Shown in pieces: positions 47,923-58,646 of a stretch of 64,000 nt of DNA. Below the pieces are notes generated by a model. The model made no database searches. It was not told where the DNA came from and worked only from the letters and a program-made list of their open reading frames with translations. The stretch covers positions 434,001-498,000 of the forward strand of contig JAVGVS010000001.1 of assembly GCA_032718565.1 (NCBI GenBank), written 5' to 3'. A program made the translations under genes and the position numbers. The stretch is from Distichodus sexfasciatus. Taxonomy: Eukaryota > Chordata > Actinopteri > Characiformes > Distichodontidae. Positions within the stretch are counted from its first letter, which is position 1. The number at the start of each line of letters is the position of its first letter.

Positions 47923-48042
47923 ACTTCTGTGAAAATCAGATGATGTTTTAGGTCATATTTATGCAGAAATATAGAAAGTTCTAAGGGGTTCACAAACTTT
48001 CAAGCAGCACTGTATCGAATGTACTCGATAAATGTCGGTTTG
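47923..48042. repeat. Left copy of a perfect 120-bp direct repeat
   Basis: It contains the last 90 bp of the Tc1 element and 30 bp of flanking DNA to CTCGATAAATGTCGGTTTG. I see no difference from 48316-48435. Confidence 0.9.
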
Positions 48043-48315
48043 CATTTACATCATTTAGCAGACACTCTTATCCAGAGTGACTTCCATTTCCTAATTTCAG
48101 GGACAGTCTCCCTGGAGCAACTTAGGGTTAAGAGTTTTGCTCAGGAACTAAATGATGGTAGGGCTGGAGGTAGCATTCGACCCCACGACCTCTTGGTCCA
48201 AAAGACAGTTAGTGCAAAGTTCATGAAGTGAGACTGTCATTGTGAACACACCACAGTACAGCACATCACAACAAAATGTGACCTCTGCATTTGACCCATC
48301 CATGAAGGAGCAGTG
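48043..48315 (-). repeat. Truncated A-C SINE dimer between the 120-bp repeats
   Basis: On the minus strand a family A 3' half (CACTGCTCCTTCATGGATGG, CATTTTGTTGTGATGTGC) joins a full family C copy with B box GTGGGGTCGAATGCTACC and tail CTCTGGATAAGAGTGTCTGC. The tRNA head of the A part is absent. 50226-50481 is nearly identical. Confidence 0.88.
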
Positions 48316-48435
48316 ACTTCTGTGAAAATCAGATGATGTTTTAGGTCATATTTATGCAGAAATATAGAAAGTTCTAAGGGGTTCACAAACTTTCAAGCAG
48401 CACTGTATCGAATGTACTCGATAAATGTCGGTTTG
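48316..48435. repeat. Right copy of the perfect 120-bp direct repeat
   Basis: Same sequence as 47923-48042, beginning within the Tc1 right end. Confidence 0.9.
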
Positions 48436-49262
48436 TTCCATGTGCAATGCAGTACATGACTATATCGTGAACACTGAGCAAAAATCGTTATGTTAAACAG
48501 ACAGCTTGTACATCACTTTCAAATTTGTCTTCTGTGGCCTCTCAAATCAAAGAGCTCACTCTCCGTCCATCCAGAAAACTCTTCTAGTGCATGCATGTTT
48601 CTTTGGGAAGCAGAGGGACATTTCAGAGACATTAATTGGAAATGGATGTGAACAACTTGGTTCTGAAGGAAAACTGGTTCTGTTTCTCTGTGCACAAAAA
48701 CAGAAGTACACGCGTACACCCACATAAATGTAAAAGCATTGTCTGTCTGGTGCTCATGTGTGTGCAGTGTAATACTCTTTTGGTGAAGATGTAGCAGTAG
48801 TGTGGTGCTGCAGTAAGTCTCTATTGTGGTAGGGCCCTGTGTCTGGGAGGCAGCAGGAGGAAGGTTTCTTCATCAACACGTCTGCTTTCATGACAGTTCA
48901 CAGTTAATCTAGAACTTGACAGCTCCTGTCACCCCCGAGCTGCCACCGCCCCAGCAGCTTAGAGCACGGTTCACCAGCACCCCAGGCTAGACGAGTGGGC
49001 AAAATTATGATGTGGGATTAAAGGATAGGTTGAGTGTTTGTGAAGCAAATCTCTGTTTATCACAGCAGTGGCATGCTGGCCTTTTTCCATAACACTTGTT
49101 TTAATGACTAGGTCTGTGTTTATTCTCAGTTTGTACATTTGTAGCTCCTTAATGAACTTATATGAAGCAATGCAGAACACATCAATGCAACCGCAGTCTT
49201 ATAATTGAAACTGGAATTTTCCCACATTTCTGTTCACAACGATGCTTCTACAATTAGTGAGT
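48436..49262. other. Unassigned sequence
   Basis: No gene or repeat is recognised. Confidence 0.35.
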
Positions 49263-49264
49263 CC

Positions 49265-49407
49265 CCCATGGGCAGCACCCGGGGAGCAGTGCTTGAGGAC
49301 GGTATCTTGCTCATGAGTACCTCAGTGGTAACTTAACTACTCTGGGATTCGAACCGGCAACCTTCTGATCATGGGGCGAGCGCCCAACCGTTAAGCCACC
49401 AACTGTA
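49265..49407 (-). repeat. SINE family A, head half only
   Basis: On the minus strand: CAGTTGGTGGCTTAACGGTT, B box CCGGTTCGAATCCCAGAG and GAGGTACTCATGAGCAAGAT, ending at CGGGTGCTGCCCATG. The 3' half is missing. Confidence 0.85.
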
Positions 49408-49924
49408 AAAGCATGTTACAGGAAAGCAAACTTTCCTTTCTGTGTTGTTTAATTCAAACATTAATGCAGAAAAACGCTGTGTGACATTCCCCAGTGCCTA
49501 TTTTAACCATGAAATCTGCCCATTTAAGTAAATTATAAACATTCACTACACTAAAAACACCAAGTAAAAATATAAAAGTATCAACACTACTCGAGATTTC
49601 GAAAGCGTCCCTTGGACTATTTTTAATATATCTTCACTTCTTTTAAAATAATGTGTTCTACGGGTATTAAATCAGAAACTCCATCATTTGGAACCAGCTG
49701 GATGGACCTCTTTCGGACTCTATGGACTTGAACTGAATTACCAATTTAATACTGAACTAATTTTAGCTTAATGTTGCTGAGTGGATCTTAGCAAGCGGCC
49801 CCAGCAACGACTCTGGATCTGAAAGCATCCTTCTGACTATTTTTATATCTTCACTTCTTTAAAAATGATTAATTAACGATTAATCTTGAACTAATGTTTA
49901 CTGTGTATTTAATTTTTACACACC
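49408..49924. other. Unassigned sequence, internally repetitive
   Basis: CTATTTTTAATATATCTTCA (about 49618) and CTATTTTTATATCTTCACTT (about 49839) begin two related stretches of about 40 bp. Confidence 0.4.
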
Positions 49925-50115
49925 GCAGTCACCCTGAGCAGGATAGAGTGTCCTTACGAGTCTTGGTTCCCCTCAAGGTTTCTTCCTACTACAAAGTGTT
50001 TTTCCTCGCCACAGTCGCCTCTGGCTTGCTTACTGGGGATTTGGGCCGGTAATATGTAAAGTGCTTTGTGACAATAACAGTTTTTAAGAGCGCTATACAA
50101 ATTAAATTGAATTGT
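49925..50115 (+). repeat. LINE-type 3' tail common in fish
   Basis: GTCACCCTGAGCAGGATAGA, GGTTCCCCTCAAGGTTTCTT, CGCCTCTGGCTTGCTTACTG, GTAAAGTGCTTTGTGACAAT and the end GCGCTATACAAATTAAATTG plus AATTG. I know this as the 3' end of a widespread fish retroelement; the LINE clade is not assigned. Confidence 0.7.
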
Positions 50116-50221
50116 ATTACTTAATTTTAAAATTACTTTGCTGGTGTTAGCCACTCTAATAGACTTGACTAAGTTGCTCTGAAATCGGTTGAAGAGTCTT
50201 AAAATTCAGGAAATATGAAGA

Positions 50222-50632
50222 TTTACATTTACATCATTTAGCAGACACTCTTATCCAGAGTGACTTCCATTTCCTAATTTCAGCAACTTAGGGTTAAGAG
50301 TTTTGCTCAGGAACTAAATGATGGTAGGGCTGGAGGTAGCATTCGACCCCACGACCTCTTGGTCCAAAAGACAGTTAGTGCAAAGTTCATGAAGTGAGAC
50401 TGTCATTGTGAATACACCACAGTACAGCACATCACAACAAAATGTGACCTCTGCATTTGACCCATCCATGAAGGAGCAGTGGGGAGGCAATGTGCAGCGC
50501 CTGGGGAGCAGTGCTTGGGGACGGTACCTCGCTCATGAATACCTCAGTACTACATTTAACGGGCTGGGGAATTGAGCGCGGACATTCCGATAACGGGGCC
50601 AACTCCCTAACTGTTACCCAACCATCTGCCAT
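50222..50632 (-). repeat. A-C SINE dimer, fuller copy
   Basis: The family C part (50226-50395) lacks 17 bp present at 48.1 kb (GACAGTCTCCCTGGAG region). The family A part continues past the 48.3-kb breakpoint to GGGCTGGGGAATTGAGCGCG and the head ATGGCAGATGGTTGGGTAAC. The shared part with 48043-48315 is otherwise almost identical. Confidence 0.88.
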
Positions 50633-52555
50633 ACAAGTCTACAAGTTCTGTGCTTAACAAGTTACAAATTAATATCATGAAAAATTTGCCTCACATTTGC
50701 ACAATTTAAAAGTCAAAGGAGAAAGAACATCAACTGGGGCATTATTGCAGTCAGTCAGTCAGTCAGTTACATAAAAGCATGCAAGCTTCACCCCTTCAAA
50801 ATCAGTTTTCAAAATAAAACATGCAATATGTAAGAATCATCTGCAGAATATGCAAGTAGCTACGGCATTTACCATTATTGTTTAAACCAAGCGCAGAATA
50901 TGCTGAAAACGCTTAAATAGCATCACATTTCTGTTGAGAAACTTTGTTTGTTAGCAGTGGACCACACTGAATAACCATTTTCCCTGGGAAAATGACCACA
51001 TACATCCAAATTTGTCGGACTCCACATGATATAATATACAAGTTCCTTTTTACCTATATGTTAATGTAAAGGAAATGGGCTTTACTTTTAAGCTTTACTT
51101 TCAAGACATTTCAAAACTTCAGAGCACATGGATTTATTCCCTGTTTTCATTTAGCTTCTAAAGGCCGGAAAACACAGCACTACTTTCAGTCTGGCAGGGT
51201 AGTTCCGTTGACGAAGAGCATGCTAGATGCCCAGCTCTGGTGAATCATTTGAACTAGTGGAGCTGCAAAATACATTCTGGTGACCCTTGGGGAAGTCAAC
51301 ACCTTGGCAGCTCTCCAACCTCCAAAAAAGGTTTTAAGGAGAAAAGGAGAGCGGTGGAGGTAAACAGTGCTAGTATGTCATGCTATTGGAAGCAGAAAAA
51401 AGTCTTACGCTAAAAATAATTCACCCAACAACTAGGGTTCATGGGACATGAGTGCCCTGCTCAAAAACCTGACCGCAATTACACAAAATGACTGTTTTCT
51501 CTTCATCTTCATAATTTCCAGTGTAGTTGTAAGTCCTCGTCCAGCGAGTGTCAGCTTCATGCAGGCAAAGAGGAAATGGGCAGCGCCTTGTGCTATTTAA
51601 AGACCAAAGTATTCCAAGTTCACTTCCAAAATCTTCATTACCATGCCAAACATTTACCAAAAGTTTCTGAACTGGCCACCTGACCCAACGCCGTGCCAGG
51701 CTTTCAAACGAGACTCTTATTTTGGTACGTTACACTGTCTCTTTTAGGATCAAATATCACCTTCAAAAACAGTTAAAACCAGTGAAAAGGAGAATTACAA
51801 TGTGCAGAGCTGTTAATAAACTTATATTTCCTCCAGTGCTGAGGATGCTGTTGTGACACTGTTGCTGAGGAAAAACACAAACGACCTGTTAGTCATAAGT
51901 CTCTCAATTACTATGTTGCTGTGTTGACCAGCAAACACTCCCCATCCTTCCACGTGCTGGATCAGTTATAAAAGTGTGTCCCATTTCTGGATTGTTCCCC
52001 TGGTACTTATACAGTTTTTCAAGTGAGCCATGGTGATTTCTAAGGAGTCAAATGGCACGTAAGCAATATGGTTTTGCACTTAGAATTAACTATACTTAAA
52101 CACTGACGGTGCGAGTCTAAAAGGTTTCAAGTCTAAAAAGTTCTATATTTCATTTTTAAAGATTGGTTCTACTAGATAAGGTTGTCAAAATTGAGTTGTG
52201 TAATAATGGCAGCTATATAAAGTAACATAGAGTTCATGTAGGTGTGCTCACTGTTGATGGATGAGAAAAACAGATGAGTAAAAAAAAGCATTGTGCCAGA
52301 AACCTTAAGGGAAATTCAAGTAGACGCTTCTTTTAAATATGACTAGTTTGAACAAGTTCCTCGTGGAAACTGGAAAATCGACTGTTGAGTTTGTCAGAAA
52401 GACAGTTCTAATATGAACCTCATTATAGGTTTATTCTTTACTGAAATCACTGGAACACTGGACATCAGTAGCAACTTTCGAGTGGAACTAAAAGAAATTT
52501 CCAATAATAGGTCTTTTATTCATAATATCAAGCAGGTTTTAAATGTTGGAAAAAA
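50633..52555. other. Unassigned sequence
   Basis: A (CAGT)n run lies at 50749-50767. No gene is supported. Confidence 0.35.
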
Positions 52556-52557
52556 GT

Positions 52558-52690
52558 AGGCAGCACCTTAGGAGCAGTGCTGGGGGTCAGCACTATGAGC
52601 AGGGTGATCTCAGTGGATGTCACCTTTAAACTGGTTTAAACTGGTGACTCTCCAATCACTAGAGCAACTCTCTAACTGTACACTTTCACT
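52558..52690 (-). repeat. Diverged SINE family A remnant
   Basis: GCAGCACCTTAGGAGCAGTG, GGGGGTCAGCACTATGAGCA, GTGATCTCAGTGGATGTCAC and ACTCTCTAACTGTACAC follow the family A order on the minus strand. Confidence 0.55.
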
Positions 52691-52772
52691 ATCACAGCAA
52701 GTCTGTAACTAGTACACTACGGTTCCCCTCTTTGTGCTAGAATCTTTGCTATACACTCTAGTGCTTACATTT

Positions 52773-52918
52773 ACTTTTTTTTTTTTTTTTTTTACACCTA
52801 CGGCATTTAGCAGACACAATTATGCAGAGGGACTACCACTTCTTAATTACAGGAACCGTCTCCCTGGAGCATCTTGGGGTTAAGGGTCTTGCTCAGGCAC
52901 CCAGTGGTAGGAATTCTA
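52773..52918 (-). repeat. SINE family C remnant with T tract
   Basis: A T run (52773-52792) precedes GGCATTTAGCAGACACAATT, CGTCTCCCTGGAGCATCTTG and GGTTAAGGGTCTTGCTCAGG. The head is missing. Confidence 0.7.
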
Positions 52919-53449
52919 GAGATATTTTCTGGGTTTGTGCTCCTGTTTTTAAAAGTTTGTACTCTCTTGTTTCATTTGTGTAAGTTTCAGGGATCTCACC
53001 CCTCGTCCAGCTTACGCTTGCCGCAGTATACATTTTTATTATGAATTTTTGTAAATCCCACACACTTAACAATCATCAACTTTAATGATCTGTGCTGTCT
53101 TCAGACAAGGTAGAAAACCTTACAACCTTACTGTTACAACATCATGAAGGTCACCAGACTTGCCTCTCTGGAATAGTCTCGCATACTACATGAAAGTCCT
53201 GTTTACAGCTAAAAAGTTTAAATTAAATCATTTTTGCTACCTACTTTATCACTTTTTTCCTTTTCTGTTTTCTATATTTGATGTATATGTTTAATTCTTT
53301 TATTCTTACTCTTAAGTTTATTGTAAGATTTTAACTTAACATGTAAACCTTTTTAAGGTCTTTGGATGGTTCACAGTACATTTCACTACATGTTGTACTC
53401 TGTAATCTTGAATCATTACACTTATTAATAATTTATGCTATTTCACTAC
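52919..53449. other. Unassigned AT-rich sequence
   Basis: No feature recognised. Confidence 0.35.
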
Positions 53450-53451
53450 AG

Positions 53452-53648
53452 CGAAAGTGAGTGATTCTTTGTCACTGTGAACACACCTCTGCATTTGACC
53501 CATCTGTGAAGGAGCAGTGGGCAGCTAACAAGGGCAGCGCCCGGGGAGCAGTGCATGGGGACGGTACCTCAGTGGTTACTTTATCAGTCTGGGATTCGAA
53601 CCAGCGACCTTCTTATCACGCCCAACCGTTACGCAACCAACTGCCCCT
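53452..53648 (-). repeat. SINE family A copy, internally deleted
   Basis: The tail complement GAAAGTGAGTGATTCTTTGT, CATCTGTGAAGGAGCAGTGG, GGGCAGCGCCCGGGGAGCAG, GGGATTCGAACCAGCGACCT (B box) and GTTACGCAACCAACTGCCCC. Confidence 0.87.
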
Positions 53649-56048
53649 GCCACTATTCAATTCATGTTTTATGCATTCATGTGTTTTCAGCCTCTGCTTG
53701 GTCCGGAAAGCATTTTGGGTCAACATGTGCACCTGCTCTGTAATGCTACAATGCCTATGTTGGCTGCAGCTGCCCAAATTGCAATGGTTATGAACATGAG
53801 GTTGATTCTTATTCCCGAGATGTTTTCTGGAGGTGTTATGTGTGGGAATTCATATTAATGCAGTATTAATTTTTCATGCCTGTGTGAACTGGTTTTAACA
53901 TTTGGAACCAGAGTTTCACCTCAATGGTCAGTGTAATGCCCCATGGCGCTCTGCCTGGCAGTGCTGTTAAGAGTTCACTGAAGGCTGCGTCTTGGTTCGA
54001 CTCCACAGGGCACCTAGTGCCAGCATTCCACTTGAGCGCTGGCCAGCTTGTCCGCCTCCTCCCGGGGCCGTGTTTGGGAAGTTTCACCCCTTCTCTAGCA
54101 CAGGTGGTTCACATTTAGAGGTAGGTGCTATATATAGCCTGCGAAAACACAATCCAGGTCCTCTCTCTCTCTCTCTTTTTTTATTTATTTATTTTTTTTT
54201 TTACCCCAGCAAACAAAGAGGCTAATACAAAGTTGGGCTGCAACACCGTCACTGGGTTTGTTTTATGAACAGGATCTCCGAAGGAAAGATAGGACCAAGC
54301 CAGCCGGGAGATATTGGTGGTACAGCTATCAAAGAGGGTGGCATGTCGGCTCAAAATGACACTTAACCAGACCTCTGTTTTCGTGTGTTTTTTCTTGCCT
54401 GAATGTCGGAAAAGCCGGAGGTGGATGGTTGCCAGGCTGTATGATAACTGCCATTGCTGCTGATAATAAGTCTCACATGAGTATTGGAGATGAATGGGTC
54501 TTGCTGCCCAGCAATGTTTGCTTAAAGGTCATTCCGACAGAACTGTATCTTGAAAACATATGACTACTTGCAGTATCGCGTTGCCCTCTGTTTGTAGTTG
54601 GTGAGGATTTACCAAGAAGATCTGTTTCCCAGCCTTACACAATAGTTCCCAAGAATACGTCAGTCCTTCCAGTTTCACATCAGGTGCATCGGACATTACC
54701 GCAGCATGTACATTCTTTTGAAAATATCTCTTGCAAATATTTAGACAGAGATATTATTCCTGGGAGCTGCAAGAAAGCACAAGGCACCCTGCAAAGCGTT
54801 TTTTTTGGAGAATTCCACCGCTGGAATGGTCAGGGGAGACATTTCGGCAATTCCGTGCTGGCCGCAAAGGCCGTTCCGCTGGCCGGCCCTGGAAGGATGA
54901 GTCCCAGAGGTGGTTTTGTGCTGCCAGGCCGCAACGCTTTACCCAGCTTCCAGACTTTACCTCGCCGCTAATCCTTCAGATTGATGGCGGCAGCATGACC
55001 GGCTGCGCCCTGAACCCAGGTGCCTCGCTATCGAAAAATGATCTCTCACACCCTCGGCCCAAACATGAATCTGACATTTGAAAGAGACGAGCCTCTCTTA
55101 AGGCCACAGAGAAACTTTTCAGGAATCTGTTTTTCTTTTTTTTCACCTCTTCATTCCTAGAAAATAGATGTCAGGGTTTGATTTTATTGCAGGGTGCAGC
55201 CTTCACCATACTGGCGTCTGGAGCTCATGTCAGCCACATGCCTGATCCCTGTCCAGAAAGCTGAAAATAAGTACTGTTATTCCCCTGCAGCTCTCTCTGC
55301 TGCAGTTGAATGGATGGAAGATGATATGATATGCAATTCCTTCATAATTGTCACTTTCCCTCTGTCTCTGTGTACCTTTCCATTGCTTTTTTTTTTAAGA
55401 ACTGAGCTTTTTCTAGATCTGTGTTAACACTCTCCAGGTGTGAGCTGAGCTCATAAAGTGGAACTGTTCTCAGTAAGGACAAGAGCAAGTTAATGTTATT
55501 GATGGACGGGCTGCCTTCAACTGGCCATGATCTTAAGCTGTTCCATTGAGGCCTTTTTATTTGTGATGAATAAAAATGAAATTTCGGAACATTGTGTGTC
55601 CTGCTCCAGTGTTATAAGGCCCCTCTTCAAATAAATAAATAAATGGTAAGAACATTATTAAAGAACAACTAATAAAATATTTTTTAAAGTTCCACTGCCT
55701 TTATAAAATACCTATCTTTTACTGAATGCTGAAATGTCTTAGCATAACAGGATTTTTTTGAGTCAATGACAAACGGAAAAAGGGCTGCTCTCACTTATTC
55801 TTTAGTTTGTGTGTGTGATTTGAGAGGCCAATGGCTCCAATTAATTGGGAATGCGTTCCACGGCCCACAATTGAGGCTGCAAGCTTTACTAATCTTGAGT
55901 GCTGACCAAAGCACTTCTGAACTCTAAACGCACCGCAAGCGTTGATGTTTGTAAACAAGTTTTTTTTGCTCCTATTTTCAATCACGTTCATTCCAGATTT
56001 CTAATCCTTTCCGTTCTTTCCTCCCATTTTAATCCCTGCAATTCTGTA
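53649..56048. other. Unique non-coding block
   Basis: No gene is supported. It includes a CT/T tract at 54163-54201 and a TATATATAGCCTGC motif at about 54130 like that at 14354. The sequence from 54240 to 55100 looks unique and moderately GC-rich, and is a candidate conserved region. Confidence 0.35.
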
Positions 56049-56340
56049 AGCGGGCGGCACCGAGCCGCAGTGGTTAGCGCTGCCACCTCACAGCGAGAAG
56101 GCCCTGGATTCAATCCCCGGGTCAGCCGTAGGGCCTTTCTGTATGGAGTTTGGATGCTCTCCCCGTAAGTTTACTCCGGGTCCCCCGGTTTCCTCCCACA
56201 GTCCAAAAGCATGCGATATAGATTAACTGGCAACTCTAAATTGGCCCTGTAGGTTGTGAGTGAGTGTGATTATGTGAGTGTGTGTGCCCTACAGTGTACT
56301 GGCACCTACCCAGGGTTGTTCCCTGCCTTGCACCCCAGTG
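56049..56340 (+). repeat. SINE family B, near full length, part of a B-A dimer
   Basis: GGGCGGCACCGAGCCGCAGT, TGGTTAGCGCTGCCACCTCA (A box), CTGGATTCAATCCCCGGGTC (B box), GTAGGGCCTTTCTGTATGGA, CCTCCCACAGTCCAAAAGCA, GCACCTACCCAGGGTTGTTC and GCCTTGCACCCCAG. Confidence 0.88.
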
Positions 56341-56578
56341 GTGGCAGTTGGTGGCGTAACGGTAGGGTGTTTGCCCCATGGTCAGAAGGTCACAGGTTCA
56401 AATCCAGGGCCGGTAAAGTTACCACTGAGGTACTCATGAGCAGGGTACCATCCCCCGGCACTGCTCCCCGGGCGTTTGTTAGCTCCCTCATGGATGGGTT
56501 AAATGCAGAAGTCACATTTCGTTGTGGTGCACTGTGTGTTGTACTGTGTTCACAATGACAAATAATCACTCACTTTTA
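56341..56578 (+). repeat. SINE family A, full length, part of a B-A dimer
   Basis: GGCAGTTGGTGGCGTAACGG (A box), AGGTCACAGGTTCAAATCC (B box), GGTAAAGTTACCACTGAGGT, GGCACTGCTCCCCGGGCG, TTAAATGCAGAAGTCACATT and the tail AATCACTCACTTTTAC. It joins the family B end with no spacer. Confidence 0.9.
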
Positions 56579-56661
56579 CTCTTTCACAAGTTTCTAGGAT
56601 AGGCTCCGGCCCCCCACAACCCTAATAGAGATTACATTACATTTTTAACATAGGTAAACAC

Positions 56662-57320
56662 TAGGGATGCAGAAAAAAAACGTCCCGACCCGCGCGCGTA
56701 CACACACACAGACATCCTACCGTTCCCATAATCCCGGGATAAATTTTGATCCCGAAGTAAAAATGAAATTTGTGATATGGGACGATATGGCATAAAAATA
56801 ATATTGCGATATTTTAAAGCTATATCACAATACACGATATATATCTCAATACCTTGAAATTTCCTCTAAATCATAGTATAAATGATAAATTCGGCCGTAT
56901 GTTGCATAAAATGACACCAATATAATGAATTTAGCCAAAGTTTAACATAATTAGTGCTTTTATTTTAAACCAAAGTGTAATATAGCAAACTTTATACTTT
57001 ATATTGGGGACAGACAAGTGGGCAAGGGGAGCCACTCACTGCGCGCTTATTAAACGTGCTATAATTTAATAGACCTGACTTTTAAATTATAAGGCCGATA
57101 AACTATAACTTGCGTTTAACCTACCTGCCGTTGTACCTCTTCCTCCGTCATCTTTGGTTTTTCTGTAAAAACTTTCTGTAGCGTGCAGTCAATCACAAAA
57201 CCCGGAGCCAATAGGATTTGCAGGCAGAAACTGCCAATACCCCGCCCCCAAACTGCTAAAACCCGCCCCTTTCAAACCGCACCCAATGCTATAGAAACCA
57301 GCATTTGAAAAACTGCAATT
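56662..57320. mobile_element. Probable hAT-type element
   Basis: TAGGGATGCAG starts it. GGGACGATATGGCATAAAAA, ATATTGCGATATTTTAAAGC and CACAATACACGATATATATC are typical of a fish hAT family. CCCGCCCCCAAACTGCTAAA and CCCGCCCCTTTCAAACC lie near the right side. The right TIR is not clear, so the end is approximate. Confidence 0.5.
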
Positions 57321-58410
57321 TTTCAAAAAATAAACAAATAAATTACTCAATGGAAAAAAATCATTGCACTATTTACACTGATTTACAATAATTACAAGTG
57401 TGTGTGGGTGTGTTTGTGTACACAAGTGAATATGCCAGTCTTTGTGCAGATTCAGTGTTTTGGAGTAAAAGCCTTACTTGTCCACAGCAATCTTATTCTT
57501 CATGCTTTACCTAGAGGAGCCAGATGTTGCCGTATATGAGCCTGCACCAGGAGGGGCAGCTCGAGAGCAGAGGTGGTAAATAAAAAGCAGGTGAACACCT
57601 TCAACTCTGCACATCATGCTTGTTAACCACCTCTTTCTTTGAGTCATGTTGCTTTTACAACTAAGGACCTAAATCAGTCAGGGGACCAACGCTCTAGTGC
57701 TTTTTAGAGGCAGCCCAGTCTGCCACATAATTGCTTTTTCACTGGAATAGGGATGCAGGCCAGAGCATACATGACCATTCATATGTACAACCAGACGTCA
57801 GCTCGAGATTTGGCCAAATCTTATGTAGGTACCTACACTCTGATTCACATTCTCCTCCGGCACCAGCTTGGATGGGTTTGTTTTAGCCAATCTGAACTTA
57901 ATTTAAACAGCATGTTCATCTGCCGTTCACGTGTTCTGTTGTCTTTCGGTCCGTCTCTTATTGCAACAGTTTAATGAGCTGCCAAACTGGATGCACATTT
58001 TCTTCTCAGAACGTTCGCTCTTATTCACTGTGCTGCGACAGGCATTACAAAGCTCCTCCGAGTGACAGTTTCGCGGTTAAATTTCAAACACATGGATTCA
58101 GTATGACATTGTGTTGCTTCAACAAGTTTGACCCTCTGGAACAAACCACACTGGACACAATGATGACTGCGATCTGTTTGTAGCTGTTTCTGAAGCTATT
58201 GCAGCCTAGGGACTAGTGAATCCATCTGAAGCACAGCAGGATTAGGCCTGGCCACTACATGCAGGGGAGACCAACTAGGAAATTTGGTTTGATGCTGTTA
58301 GGGGTGTTGGTGGTACCAACAAGAGATGCTACTCTGTGGGCTGAGTTGATACCAGTGGGCATAAAAGATTCCTAGGCATCTTTCTAAAAGTGTTCGGTGG
58401 AACCCTTTGG
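57321..58410. other. Unique non-coding block
   Basis: No gene or repeat is recognised. Confidence 0.35.
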
Positions 58411-58646
58411 GGCAGTTGATAATGTAACGGTCAGTGATCAGAGGGTCGCCGGTTCGAATCCCGGACCAGTAAAGGTACCACTGAGGTACTCATGAGGAAG
58501 GTGCTGTCCCCAAGCACTGCTCCCCAGGAGGTGCATATGTTAGCTGCCCACTGCTCTTTCACGAATGGGTCAAATGCAGGGGTTGTGTGGTGCACTGTTT
58601 GCTGTGCTGTGGTGTGTTCACAATGACAATCACTCACTCACTTTCA
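58411..58646 (+). repeat. SINE family A, full length
   Basis: GGGGCAGTTGATAATGTAAC, GGGTCGCCGGTTCGAATCCC (intact B box), AGTAAAGGTACCACTGAGGT, CCCCAAGCACTGCTCCCC, GGGTCAAATGCAGGGGTTGT and the tail CAATCACTCACTCACTTTCA. It is one of the best preserved family A copies here. Confidence 0.92.

Larger units (their letters stand above)
46471..48012 (+). mobile_element. Tc1-like transposon, inactivated and interrupted
   Basis: TIRs of about 70 bp: CAATGCTGCTTGAAAGTCTG at the left, and CAAACTTTCAAGCAGCACTG at the right, extending inward to ATATTTCTGCATAAATATGA and its complement. TA dinucleotides flank it (46469-46470 and 48013-48014). A hAT-like MITE (46603-47089) sits inside. The transposase gene is broken. 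Confidence 0.9.

Noticed and set aside
58411..58480. tRNA gene from intact A and B boxes
   Set aside because: The boxes sit in the head of a SINE family A copy repeated many times in the window. No cloverleaf with a proper acceptor stem was evident and the sequence continues into the SINE body.
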